Shown here in pieces: positions 35,455 to 44,769 of a DNA stretch of 64,000 bases. Source of the DNA: Chelydra serpentina (lineage: Eukaryota > Chordata > Testudines > Chelydridae); contig JBAIAC010000040.1 of assembly GCA_037349315.1 (NCBI GenBank), forward strand, positions 10,868,001 to 10,932,000, written 5' to 3'. Every line of letters begins with the position of its first letter. Positions within the stretch are counted from its first letter, which is position 1. A program made the position numbers and the translations under genes. The notes beneath the pieces were generated by a model. It was not told where the DNA came from. It saw nothing but the letters and a program-made list of their open reading frames with translations, and ran no database searches.

Positions 35455-35615
35455 AGGGCAGTGCTATTATGCCCATTTTACAGATGAGAAAAAGAGGCAC
35501 AAAGAGAAGAAGTGCAAGGTGACACAGGAAACCTGTTGTAGAGTAGAGAACTGAAGCCAGGTTTTCCATGTCCCACCCTTGTATTGTAACCACTGGACCA
35601 TTCTTTTTTTCATCC
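35455..35615 (-). repeat. MIR SINE, reversed
   Basis: GTGCTATTATGCCCATTTTA, CAGATGAGAAAAAGAGGCAC, AAGGTGACACAGG and TTGTAACCACTGGACCATTC: the complement of MIR, core to tRNA-like head, including the head complement TAACCACTGGACCA. Confidence 0.82.
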
Positions 35616-35666
35616 TCAAGACTGGTTCTCAAAATGTTTCGTAGCCAGGTGCTACCCAGTATCTTA

Positions 35667-35965
35667 GGGCTTGTCTTCACTACTGGGCTAAATCGGTGCT
35701 GCTGCTGCAATTGATGCAGGGGTGTCGATTTAGCTGGTCTGGTGAAGGCATGTTAAGTCGACAGGAGAGCGCTCTCCCATTGACGTAATTAAGCCACCTC
35801 GAAGAGAGGCGGAAGCTATGTCGACGGGAGAGCATCTCCCACGACATAGCTTGGTGTAGACACCGCATTAGGTCGATATAAGTTATGTCGCTCAGGGAGG
35901 AGGGGTGTTTTACACCCCCGAGGGAGGTAACTTACGTCTACTTAAGCGCTAGTGTAGACAAGGCC
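35667..35965. mobile_element. PIF/Harbinger-like MITE (299 bp)
   Basis: Ends GGGCTTGTCTTCACTA and TAGTGTAGACAAGGCC, flanked by TTA on both sides (35664-35666 and 35966-35968). Internal TCGACAGGAGAGCGCTCTCC and AGAGAGGCGGAAGCTATGTC blocks are partly shared with 3615-3898. It is non-coding. Confidence 0.82.
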
Positions 35966-36028
35966 TTAGTCAACCCCACCTCCTCATCTTACCTGATTTC
36001 CCCATTCATCTTGTATTTTCACATGTAG

Positions 36029-36245
36029 GAACCATAGAAATGCAGGGCTGGAAGGGACCTCAAGAGGTCATCTAGTTCGGCCCCCCTTCACTGAAGCAGG
36101 ACCAAGTAAACCTAGACCATGCCTGACGGGTGTTTTCTAACCTGTTCTTAAAAACCTCCAGTGACAGAGATTCCACAGTTTCCCTTGATAACCTATTCTA
36201 GTACTTAACTACCCTTAGAGATATCCTAATGTCAAACCTATATTT
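36029..36245 (-). repeat. CR1 LINE 3' end, reversed
   Basis: CATAGAAATGCAGGGCTGGA, AGGGACCTCAAGAGGTCATC, then GCAGGACCAAGTAAACC and TTCTTAAAAACCTCCAGTGA. This is the complement of the CR1 3' part found in turtles. Confidence 0.88.
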
Positions 36246-36359
36246 GATAATACAATGTATGGTGTGTGTCACCCCATCAATCACTGTGCCCAAGGAATCA
36301 TGAATAATAAATCTGAATAAAACTAAAGACAAATATTACTATATATCAGCTAAAAGCAT

Positions 36360-36420
36360 TGTTTCCTGTTGACGTCAATGGAGTTATGACAATTTACACC
36401 AGCTCAGGATATGGCCCAAT
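36360..36420. repeat. old TTTACACC-type repeat fragment
   Basis: GTTGACGTCAATGGAGTTAT, then GACAATTTACACCAGCTCAG and GATATGGCCC. A member of the same old class as 17141 and 27875. Confidence 0.5.
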
Positions 36421-36639
36421 AATTTATGACACAGCAACTACTGTGAAAAAGGCATATTCTGCGCATGGGAAGAATGGTGAGTGTTGTGGGAAGAGACGGA
36501 GCAGCAAGGAGCGGACTGTGGCAGCTGCTGCTTTTTATAGGGAATCTTGTGACACCCAAAGCTAACCCAGAACAGGTGCCAGGACTAACAAATGACAGTG
36601 CTCATAAGAAGGAGGCCAGTGTGTCATAATAAATGGAGC

Positions 36640-36850
36640 ACTGGAAGTACCTACCCTAGAAGGAACAGCACCGGAGACCTGGGTTCTGATCCTGGTTCTG
36701 CCATTGGTGTGATGGGTGAGTGAGCGTCACATCATCTCTGTGCATCGGTTTTCCCATCTGCAAACAGAGGGTAATGATGCAGACTTCCTTTGTAAAGCAC
36801 TTTGTCTGCTGATGACAAGAGCTAATAGTTAAGTACTACTGATTTTTACT
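36640..36850 (+). repeat. MIR SINE
   Basis: GGAGACCTGGGTTCTGATCC (tRNA-like), a CATCATCTCTGTGCATCGGT core, CCCATCTGCAAACAGAGGGT and CTTTGTAAAGCACTTTG. The CTTGGGCAAGTCA part is eroded. Confidence 0.8.
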
Positions 36851-37593
36851 GGGTACTGTAATATCATTTTGGGATTGGGTCAGTCCTCAAGACCTGCCCC
36901 CAACAATCCTGCACCAGCCATTAGAACTGAGGTCTCTATACAAACAAATAGCCCACTCTTCTAAGCTGCTCCCCATCACAACCTTTCTTACAGTGCTCTT
37001 CGTGTTCCACTGGCATTTGGACATCCGCTGCCTTGCTGCAGGACTGCATGAGCCATTGATGAGACTGTGAGTTTCTCATCAATCCCGAGAAGCCCTTTTG
37101 TGTTGCCTGTCATGATCCTTATTTAATTCTCCAGGTCGCTGTACCATAGTAGTGCTGTTTCCTCCCAGCAGCCGTTGTATCTCTCAATCAGGGCTCTTGT
37201 ACTCGATTTGCAACTTGTCCTATTAACGTGTTCGTGGTTTAAATACACGTCTCGTCTCTCCCGTCGCCAGCAGTTCGCTGGCTGCTCAACCCTTTTAGAT
37301 TGCGGCTCAGCCCCCACGTTTAGATTATTTTTTTCCAGAAATGTCATATTGTTTTCAGAACAACTGGTTTGACTAGGTTTGTTTTGTTTTTTTTGCATGT
37401 GGGGATTGCGACCGATGACTGGATTAAAAGGCCCTGTGTAATAAATGACATACCATGACCCACAAGATCGTAATATGACAGATGCACACAAGTCATTCAT
37501 GCAAAATAAAAGTCTGAGTTGTAGACATTAGCTTGGGTGGTGGAGTTCAGAGGTACAGTTTACCCTCAGACAAGAGGGGATAATGACCTGGAA
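36851..37593. other. unannotated stretch
   Basis: The 125-codon minus frame at 37123-37500 has no family motif. No repeat recognised. Confidence 0.3.
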
Positions 37594-37858
37594 GGGTATA
37601 TTTGTACTGCGAGCGAAGGTGTGACTGTAAGTAAGGGTAGGCATGGCTAAAAATAGTAGTGCAGATGGCAATACAGTCTAGAAACCCAGGTGCATACCTA
37701 GGCTTCTGGGTGGGCTTGTACTTAGCAAGCTAACACGTACGGAAGCCTGTGCCACAATGTCTATGCTATGATTGTTACACATGCTAGCCCAATTAAAGCT
37801 AGCATGAGTATGTATATCTGTGCTCAATCACACCTTCACTTACAGTGTAGACATACCC
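37594..37858. mobile_element. MITE with GGGTATRTYTGTACTG-type ends
   Basis: The left end GGGTATATTTGTACTG and right end CAGTGTAGACATACCC are inverted. Both sides are flanked by AA. GTGTGACTGTAAGTAAGG (left) mirrors CACACCTTCACTTACA (right). The interior has CTTCTGGGTGGGCTTGTACT and a GCTAGC motif pair. Related by its termini to 49482-50211 and 63367-63587. Confidence 0.65.
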
Positions 37859-37974
37859 AAGTCTCATGAGGAAAAAGCTGATGATACAATACATTGAAGG
37901 GAAAAAAAGATAAAGAAGAGAGTAAAAAAGAAACAGAAAAATATGCAACCTGAATAAAGGTAGCAACACTTCCT

Positions 37975-38225
37975 GAGTAGGGCTGGTTGGAAATGTTTCA
38001 TTGCAACTGTTTTTCATGGAAAATTGGGTTTTCAACTAAATGTGGGGTGGTTTTTTTTGTGCAAGACGTATCTGCTTTTTGCAGAAATGTTTGACTTTTC
38101 ATTAAAAAACCAACAAACCCACTGTAAACTTTTCAGATTTGGGCCAAAAAAATGTGGGTTTGGAGTTTGAATGGTTTTTAATGAAAAGTCACGTTTTTCC
38201 ACAACCCCCATCCATATTTTGACCC
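37975..38225. repeat. old GGCTGGTTGGAAAT repeat, copy A
   Basis: It starts GGGCTGGTTGGAAATGTTTC and carries CATGGAAAATTGGGTTTTC and GAATGGTTTTTAATGAAAAG. The start matches 52001 (GAGCTGGTTGGAAATTTTCC). A- and T-run rich with internal inverted pieces; family not named. Confidence 0.5.
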
Positions 38226-38274
38226 ACTCTGAGTCAAGAGAGCAATGGAGAAGGACAGATTGTCAATAATAAGG

Positions 38275-38375
38275 ACCCAAAGCTGCAGACACTTATACAT
38301 GTACTTTACTAACATGAGTAGTGCATAGAAGTCAAAATTAAGCACGTGCATAAGTGCTTGAAGGATCAGGGCCTA
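38275..38375. repeat. old interspersed repeat, copy B
   Basis: ACTTATACATGTACTTTACT, AACATGAGTAGTGCATAG, TTAAGCACGTGCATAAGTGC, TTGAAGGATCAGGGCCT: same order as 18780-18920. Confidence 0.5.
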
Positions 38376-38385
38376 TGCCCCAATG

Positions 38386-38411
38386 TCTATATATATATAT
38401 ACACACACACA
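38386..38411. repeat. (TA)n(CA)n microsatellite
   Basis: About seven TA units followed by six CA units. Confidence 0.9.
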
Positions 38412-38423
38412 CCTAGAAACAGG

Positions 38424-38457
38424 TACTTGTACAAGGAACATACTTGTACAAGGAACA
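38424..38457. repeat. perfect 17-bp tandem duplication
   Basis: TACTTGTACAAGGAACA occurs twice in succession with no mismatch, directly before the palindrome. Confidence 0.95.
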
Positions 38458-38458
38458 T

Positions 38459-38552
38459 ACTATCAGTAGGTGCTCACCCAAGTAACCATTTGTATGTACA
38501 AATATACATTTGTACATACAAATGGTTACTTGGGTGAGCACCTACTGACAGT
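38459..38552. repeat. near-perfect 94-bp palindrome
   Basis: The two 47-bp halves are inverted copies centred between 38505 and 38506. By my pairing only 38462/38549 and 38504/38507 fail. The left half contains AGTAGGTGCTCACCCAAGTA and ACCATTTGTATGTACAAA. Almost no spacer is present, so a cruciform or RNA hairpin is possible. No transposon family is recognised. Confidence 0.95.
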
Positions 38553-38656
38553 CAAAATGTGCAAATGCAGTTGTGTTTAGGAGGCCTGCTCTGCGCGTTC
38601 AGTTATATCTTTGCACATGAGTGTTCCAGTGTAGCAGCTATAGGATGGATCCCGAG

Positions 38657-38780
38657 TAGGGTGACCAGATGTCCCGATTTTATAGGGACAGTCCCGATTT
38701 TTGGGTCTTTTTCTTATATAGGCTCCTATTACCCCCCACCCCCTGTCCTGATTTTTCACACTTTCTGTCTGGTCACCCTA
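38657..38780. mobile_element. short hAT MITE (TAGGGTGACCAG ends), perfect TSD
   Basis: Perfect inverted ends TAGGGTGACC and GGTCACCCTA, with the 8-bp duplication ATCCCGAG (38649-38656 and 38781-38788). Interior GTCCCGATTTTATAGGGACA as in 8657-8791. The overlapping frames are not genes. Confidence 0.93.
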
Positions 38781-38872
38781 ATCCCGAGAGACACTCGGAA
38801 TTTGTACCTCTCAATGATTTCAACAGTCGTTGTGGCCAGGCCTCTCGGAATGAGGCCAATACGATCTGTACT

Positions 38873-38929
38873 GAAGCCCACTGAAGACAATGGAAAGCAT
38901 CTCATTGACTTCACCGGATCGGGCTTTAA
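38873..38929. repeat. hairpin repeat fragment
   Basis: GAAGCCCACTGAAGACAATG pairs loosely with CATTGACTTCACCGGATCGG and GGGCTTTA. Same class as 20549-20620. Confidence 0.45.
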
Positions 38930-38935
38930 GTATGT

Positions 38936-39524
38936 AGTGGCTGGTCCTGAGGGCAAACAACGATCGCTAATAGTGATTCTTCTTTAATATAAGTAGAGCT
39001 GGAAGGAAAAGGGTAATTCCATTTTGCAGAGGATTTGGATTTTGTTCCCAGTTGGAATGAAAAGAAGAAGTTTCGAAATTCTGCATATAGGGAATGGCGC
39101 TCCTGCTCTAGTGCAGTCAGCCTGGTGGGCTGCTCTGAGCCATGGGCCCTGGAATCCCTGATTCTGAGGCAGTCTGGCAAGCAGGCTACTCATGACCTGA
39201 ATGGGCAAGCTGGCAGGAAACCAGGCAGGTTTCAAACCTGCCTGGCACACAAGATTCTGTTGGAACTGTGCCTGGGTTCCATCAGAACTTCGTCAAAATT
39301 GAACCATCTCCGTGAAATGGTTAGATTTTGACAAATCTGCAAATTCTAATGAAAAAAATGTTTAGTTGGAATTTTTCTGACCAGCAGTACATATGAGAGG
39401 TAGAGTCCTGTGTTTCTGAGTCTTTATTCGAAACCTGATGACCATGTCTGTTGTCTGTAGAAGGTGATTTGTTAGAATATGTTGCAAACACAATTTGAGC
39501 ACTAATTTTTGACAATCTAGTCCA
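38936..39524. other. unannotated stretch
   Basis: No gene or repeat recognised. A perfect short inverted pair (CAGGTTTCAAACCTGCCTGG region, 39224-39245) is present. Confidence 0.3.
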
Positions 39525-39625
39525 TAAACCAATGTTTTCAAAATTGGATTCCTAAAGTTAACCACCTAAACCCATCATTAGGTATCTTATTTAAAGTGGC
39601 CTAATTTTTAGAGGTGCAGAGCACT
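39525..39625. repeat. old palindromic repeat fragment
   Basis: GTTTTCAAAATTGGATTCCT, CATTAGGTATCTTA, AATTTTTAGAGGTGCAGAGC and TTGCAACTCTCATTG match the class at 12780 and 27290. Confidence 0.45.
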
Positions 39626-41970
39626 TGCAACTCTCATTGCCTGTAATCACTCCCTGAAAATATTCTGATCACAGTATATAACTGTGACTAGTAGTGTACT
39701 GCATCGTCCACGTAGTACATAAGCCTCTGAGTGGTCAGCAGCTTTGCAAACAGGATTACATTTAAAACATAAATGCAAAACACATTTGCTATCCTGTGAA
39801 CAAAAGAATGTCAAGTGCGGAGTGAGAACTTCTTCATTTCCAGATTATCCGACTCTTACATTTAGTTTTGAAACTGCTAAAAATTAGGAAGAAAAATAAT
39901 TAACCCGTGTAATTTTCAATCCAATTAAGAATAGTTTAGGTGGCAAATATTGTACCTGGAAACTGACTGATTATGACATGTTTCCTCTGAGATACATCTT
40001 CCTGTTAATTGCTAAAAGCAATTAATTTGCTTCTTACAGCCACACGCAGAGCCCTTTGTGTGAGGTGAATGCAAGCAAGTGAACGGCACATAAAAGATTG
40101 GAAAATAATATATTGAAATGTATTACAGATGTTATACACAGTGTGTGTGTGTGTGTGTGTGTGTGTGCACGTGCGCATCTACCTATGAATGTACACATAC
40201 CTATCAACATATAAACACGTGTTATGCTACATTAAAATAATATTAAGCTCACACAGTCAAACACTCAAAAATTAGGAAACGGCAGAATTAAAGATGCTGT
40301 GCAACTTTATATGAGAGAGGTATGTGTGTGTTCTGCTCTTATTCCATATATTTAATTAACATATAAAATCAACATTGATTTCAGGTTTTTAGGAATCTCA
40401 GAAAGAATTACAACATCCTGATGAAAACTTACTATTTATCCAAGCCCAAGATTTTGTTCTCATCGTCCACATGAAAATGGGTCTTGTTTGCACAGGCACT
40501 AAGCAGCAAATGATCAGGATTTTAGCTGTCTCTCGCACATTGGGATAAATGCACAGTTTTAAAAATGCAGCCTAGGGAATTAACCGCTTGAAGTTGTGGG
40601 CATTTAAAATGGTTATTGTAAAAGCAATATTTTGCTTTTTGCCTTGGGCCTCTGCTTTTGACTTCCTCGTTATATTTACATAACACTATAGTAAAAAATA
40701 TCTCCTACTCTGAATTTTAAAGGATTAACCTTGTTTATGAAAATGAATGGTTCTTCTGTTTCTTGCATCAACCACAACCATAATCTCGATCTATAAGCAA
40801 GCAGACAGATGTACTAATGAATCACTACTAGTGATAATTCAGGTGCTTATATAGGAACAGGAACTAAATGTAGCAGTGCTGTCTACCCAATCTGGCTTCA
40901 GGCTAGCCACTGCTTTAGTGTCCCCCTTTTGGGCTCGCCAATAAATTCAACGTAGGCTTTCATGTCTTGAGTAACATCCCTTCTTGGGGTTGGGATTTAT
41001 TAACAGAGTTCATGAGGAAACAAAAGAACACCCAGCCTTCCGAGATGGCTCACAACCCTCGGCGCTGGGTTCTGAGTCCTGACCCTGCTGAGGCTTTTAT
41101 CTAGCAGACTTGCCCTCCGCACTCCAGCCTTCCCAGCTGGCTCCTGCTCCCTACAGGCTTGCACCCCTTGGGCCTTCTGCCTGAGAGTTAGGGAGAGTTT
41201 CTCTGTATATAACAGCTCAGGTAGCCCTCCTGCTCTTGGAGTCTCTCCCAGCGCTCTGTTGGGCGGCAACAACCAGGACTTTCTACCTGGAGTCTTTCCT
41301 GCTTTCCCCAGCTTTCGGTTTTAACTGTGTGCCAAAAACTCTGATTTAGCCACCTGTCCTGCCTGTCAGATGACCGTGTTCATTGTCACCACCTGGAGAG
41401 GTGAGTTAAGTGTGGGCCCATCTCCTCTTAAACGGCCAGTCGCCCATTGTACGCATTGTGTACCCACAGTGTGGATTTTCAGAACATAAGTGCGGAATAC
41501 AGATACGGCGTCTGCCATGAATAATTGTTTGTGGTCAGGGATGGGCCTTTTGCTGTCCCTGTTAAAGTCCACCCAAATTTGGCCCAGTTATGAGCCTTTG
41601 AAAAATCTCAGTTCAGACATCTCCAGTCAAGTCTTGTTAGAGTTTTTGGCAGCTAAACTCTCTGAAAATTCCATCTTCACTGAGCATGCTCCATCCCCTC
41701 ACAGCTCCTATGTGTTGACTGGACTGTTTCTGCACCAGCCCCACAACGCAACTGAGGGTGCTCCAGCCCAGAGCTGCAAGGTCCAAGCAAGGCGTTTCCT
41801 GAAATTGCTCCTTTTGGCTGCTGGGGGCCAGGGTGGTACCGGGGCACTCTTAACTGAGTCTCCTGGCTCTGAAGCAGCGCGGAACAGGAAACCACCTGAC
41901 TCAAATGCCGAGGGGATAAGACAAAATAAGAGGGTAGAGGGAGGGTAGAGATGCAAGGGGTTGGTTAGGG
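39626..41970. other. mostly unannotated
   Basis: A (GT)n microsatellite of about 13 units lies at 40141-40167. AT-rich sequence at 39840-40110 with AATTGCTAAAAGCAATTAAT (an inverted pair) looks neither repeat-like nor coding. The C/T-rich part at 40900-41300 could be a decayed LTR, but I see no termini. No gene recognised. Confidence 0.3.
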
Positions 41971-42045
41971 CTAAAAATAGTATGTGATCATTTAAATCAA
42001 GACTGTATCACAATGCATACAAACAAGGTGGCCGAATTAAGATTT
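41971..42045. repeat. paired interspersed repeat, copy B
   Basis: CTAAAAATAGTATGTGATCA, then TCACAATGCATACAAACAAG and GAATTAAGATT. Partner of 30101-30172. Confidence 0.55.
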
Positions 42046-42463
42046 CATAGGCAATCTTAACTCTGGCATTCCTTAACTTTTGACCTCACAACCTTAGTAT
42101 TCTTTCAATATAGCTTTGGCTGTAATTGTGTTTATATAGGTCTCCAGTCATCATAGTAACTAGGCCCTAATATCCTAGCAGCAAGGGTTAAAATAGCTTC
42201 CAGAGTGTGGGTGAATGTGGTGGTTAGTCAGAGCTCTGAACCTTCACTTGTTTGAGAAATAGAAAACAAGCCTTTTCCTTCTGCTTAGGAATCATCCATC
42301 CCTGCAACCTGTGCAGATCCTGTGCTAGATTAGGGGATTTTCCCCAAACCATTAATTGCACAGGACAGCATGTCTATTTAGGTGAGGGGTTAGATTGGCC
42401 TGTTTAGCCTTTAGGTAAGTCTTTACCTTGGACAGCTATGAAATTCAGTGTTATATATGTTGG
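42046..42463. other. unannotated stretch
   Basis: The first about 40 bases may continue the paired repeat. The remainder shows nothing recognisable. Confidence 0.3.
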
Positions 42464-42648
42464 GAGGGAGGGATAGCTCAGTGGTTTGAGCATTGGCCTG
42501 CTAAACCCAGGCTTGTGAGTTCAATCCTTGAGGGGGCCATTTAGGGATCTGGGGCAAAAATTGGGGATTGGTCCTGCTTTGAGCAGGGGGTTGGACTAGA
42601 TGACCTCCTAAGGTCCCTTCCAACCCTGATATTCTATGATTCTATGAT
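42464..42648 (+). repeat. turtle tRNA-derived SINE with CR1-like tail
   Basis: The head has a pol III A box (ATAGCTCAGTGGTTTGAGCA) and B box (GAGTTCAATCC, about 42527-42537), as in a tRNA. The body reads CATTTAGGGATCTGGGGCAA and AAATTGGGGATTGGTCCTGC. The tail TTGGACTAGATGACCTCCTA, AGGTCCCTTCCAACCCTGAT and repeated ATTCTATG matches the CR1 3' end, so it would be moved by CR1 machinery. It is nearly full length and little decayed. The family is known from cryptodiran turtles. Confidence 0.93.
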
Positions 42649-44517
42649 GTGTACCAAAAGCTGGGAAAGCCAATGACAGAACAAAAGGCTATTGTCATCT
42701 TCCTCACTTTCAATCTTTGCCAGGACCTTTGTCCCTTAGAATTTACTATGTTCAGTTTAATTCAGTAATTATATAATACCTAGCTCTTATATCACGCTTT
42801 TCATCAGTAGCTCTCAGAGTCAGAACACTCTGGAAAGAAGGTCACTGTCATTTATCCCCATTTTATACATTGGGAAACTGATGCACAGAGTGGTACCCAA
42901 GGTCGTCCAAGAGACAATGGCAGATCTGGGCCATAAACATTTGAGTCTGTCCTCACTGGTTCCTTTCCTCTGCAGTTACCTTCTTTGTAGAGATGAGCTC
43001 ACAAAAGGGGCTTGCGTCTCTGACCCCTCGTCTTTTCAGGACAAAGAAAAGGTGACAGGCCAAGAAGCTGAGAAGGTTTTGCAAGAGCACTGCCAAAAAG
43101 TTAACTTGCTAAGTCGTTTAGGTGACAAGGTTAAGCCAGAAAGGAAGAGTAAAGAAATACCACACTTCTTATAGTGCAGGAGAGAAGTGCTGCTGATCCT
43201 GAGTGTAAGGTATGAACCTGATAGACAAGCTATAATGATGAGGCACTAATCTTCCAGTGAAAGGAGATACAGTGTTAAGAGTTGCCTGCTATCTTCCATT
43301 GAAATCAGGGCAATTATCAGCTACGCTGCATTGTGTTGTAAGGAAAGTTAACCAGAGCAATATGAGCAACCATCTTCCCAGGGGAAAAAATCTTAATTAT
43401 CATTATTTAAACGTCTGGCCAGGGGATAGATTTTAATACATTTTTGTAGAAAGTTCTGGGGCAAGTTTAGATCCTGAGGGTTTGGGGAGTGAACGCCTGA
43501 ATTTTAAGCCAATGGAAAAGTCGTTTTTTTCTTGTGTGTGAGTGTGCAGAAATCTTCTGTTCTAGAATGAGAAGGTCAATTTGTCTGTTAAGTGAGGGGA
43601 ACGAGAAGCAGTACTTGCCATCTGAAATTAGCAGTGAAACAAGCTGCTTTGAACTCATCTGCTGCATTACACCTTTGGGGCAGTGGCTGGAACCAAGATA
43701 GACCATATTTCTCCAGACTGTCGAAATTTTCTCACAAGTGGAGAAGAAAAAGCAGGGAGGGGAATTACTTTGGTCTGATCTCCAAATGAAATAACCAGCT
43801 GCACTTTTTTAACTGTCCAGAAGATTAAAGGCCACTTCAAACAGTCTAGCACGATAGGTTTTAATTTATTCTGTTAAATATTTCTCTTCCTTAATTGTCA
43901 CAAAATTAAGGCAGTAAAGCGAAGTCCAGGGCTGAGTGTTCTGTTAATAGTTGCAATTACTTAAAGGAGAATGTTCTTGGAGAAGGGGAATGCAGGGCAG
44001 GTCTATCAAGTAATATAGAAAAATTTAAACCTAAAAATCGTAGAGATTTAAAGCATTAGGCTGTCCACTGGCAGTGCTCAAGCAATGTTTAATGTTGTGT
44101 GTGTATGGAAGGATCGGTGTGTTTCTTCCCTGTAGAGGTAAAGGAAAGTAGCAATGTAAAGGGCTGATTTGTGAGTCATTGAGCACGTCTGCATGATGTT
44201 GAACATAAGTGCCCTCAGTTCCCATTACCTTCACTGGGACGTAAGATGCTCAATACTTCTTCACACTAAGCTCTTAGTGTCCCCAAAGGAGTGGGCCACT
44301 CTTTGAATCTTCTTGTCGTTTATTCTGTAAAACAAAAAGGAAACAGAGTAGGAAGTTGTCCCTAAATAACATGCTGCATGTATACGCAATAATATGTATA
44401 CAGTCCTAATAAAGAAGAAATCTTAGAAATAAATCCTATATCTATTATCTATGTACATCAAAGTATCTTCAGTACATGTTACCAAACTCGGGTCACCAAA
44501 GACTATGATTATCATAT
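42649..44517. other. mostly unannotated; one reversed MIR
   Basis: The MIR complement is at about 42845-42930 (TTTATCCCCATTTTATACAT, GGGAAACTGATGCACAGAGT, CAGATCTGGGCC). The 97-codon frame that follows has no family motif. No gene recognised. Confidence 0.35.
42845..42930 (-). repeat. MIR SINE fragment, reversed
   Basis: It contains CCCCATTTTATACATTGGGA, AACTGATGCACAGAGTGG and CCAAGGTCGTCCAAGAGACA, the complement of the MIR core. Confidence 0.72.
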
Positions 44518-44769
44518 AGGGCTCAATCTTGCCACCATTGTAATTAGTGGAAGATATACTACTGACTTCAGATGGACCAAAATTGTGCCCTTATCTTTAA
44601 GATACAAACATAGGCAAAGGAAATGTGATAAGATACAATGGCATAAATGATGAGTAAGGTCTATATAGCACATGGACAAGACAGTAGGAAATTTAACTCG
44701 AGGAGACAGATTCTTCCATAATATAACTCCATTGACTTTAATGGAATTATATCTTGGATGAATTTGACT
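44518..44769. repeat. two old hairpin repeat fragments
   Basis: GGGCTCAATCTTGCCACCAT with ACTGACTTCAGATGGACC, and at 44717-44753 an imperfect palindrome around CTCCATTGACTTTAATGG. Same class as 20549-20620. Confidence 0.4.

Noticed and set aside
40900..41300. Possible LTR
   Set aside because: The pyrimidine-rich style is suggestive, but there are no TG/CA termini, TSD or paired copy.
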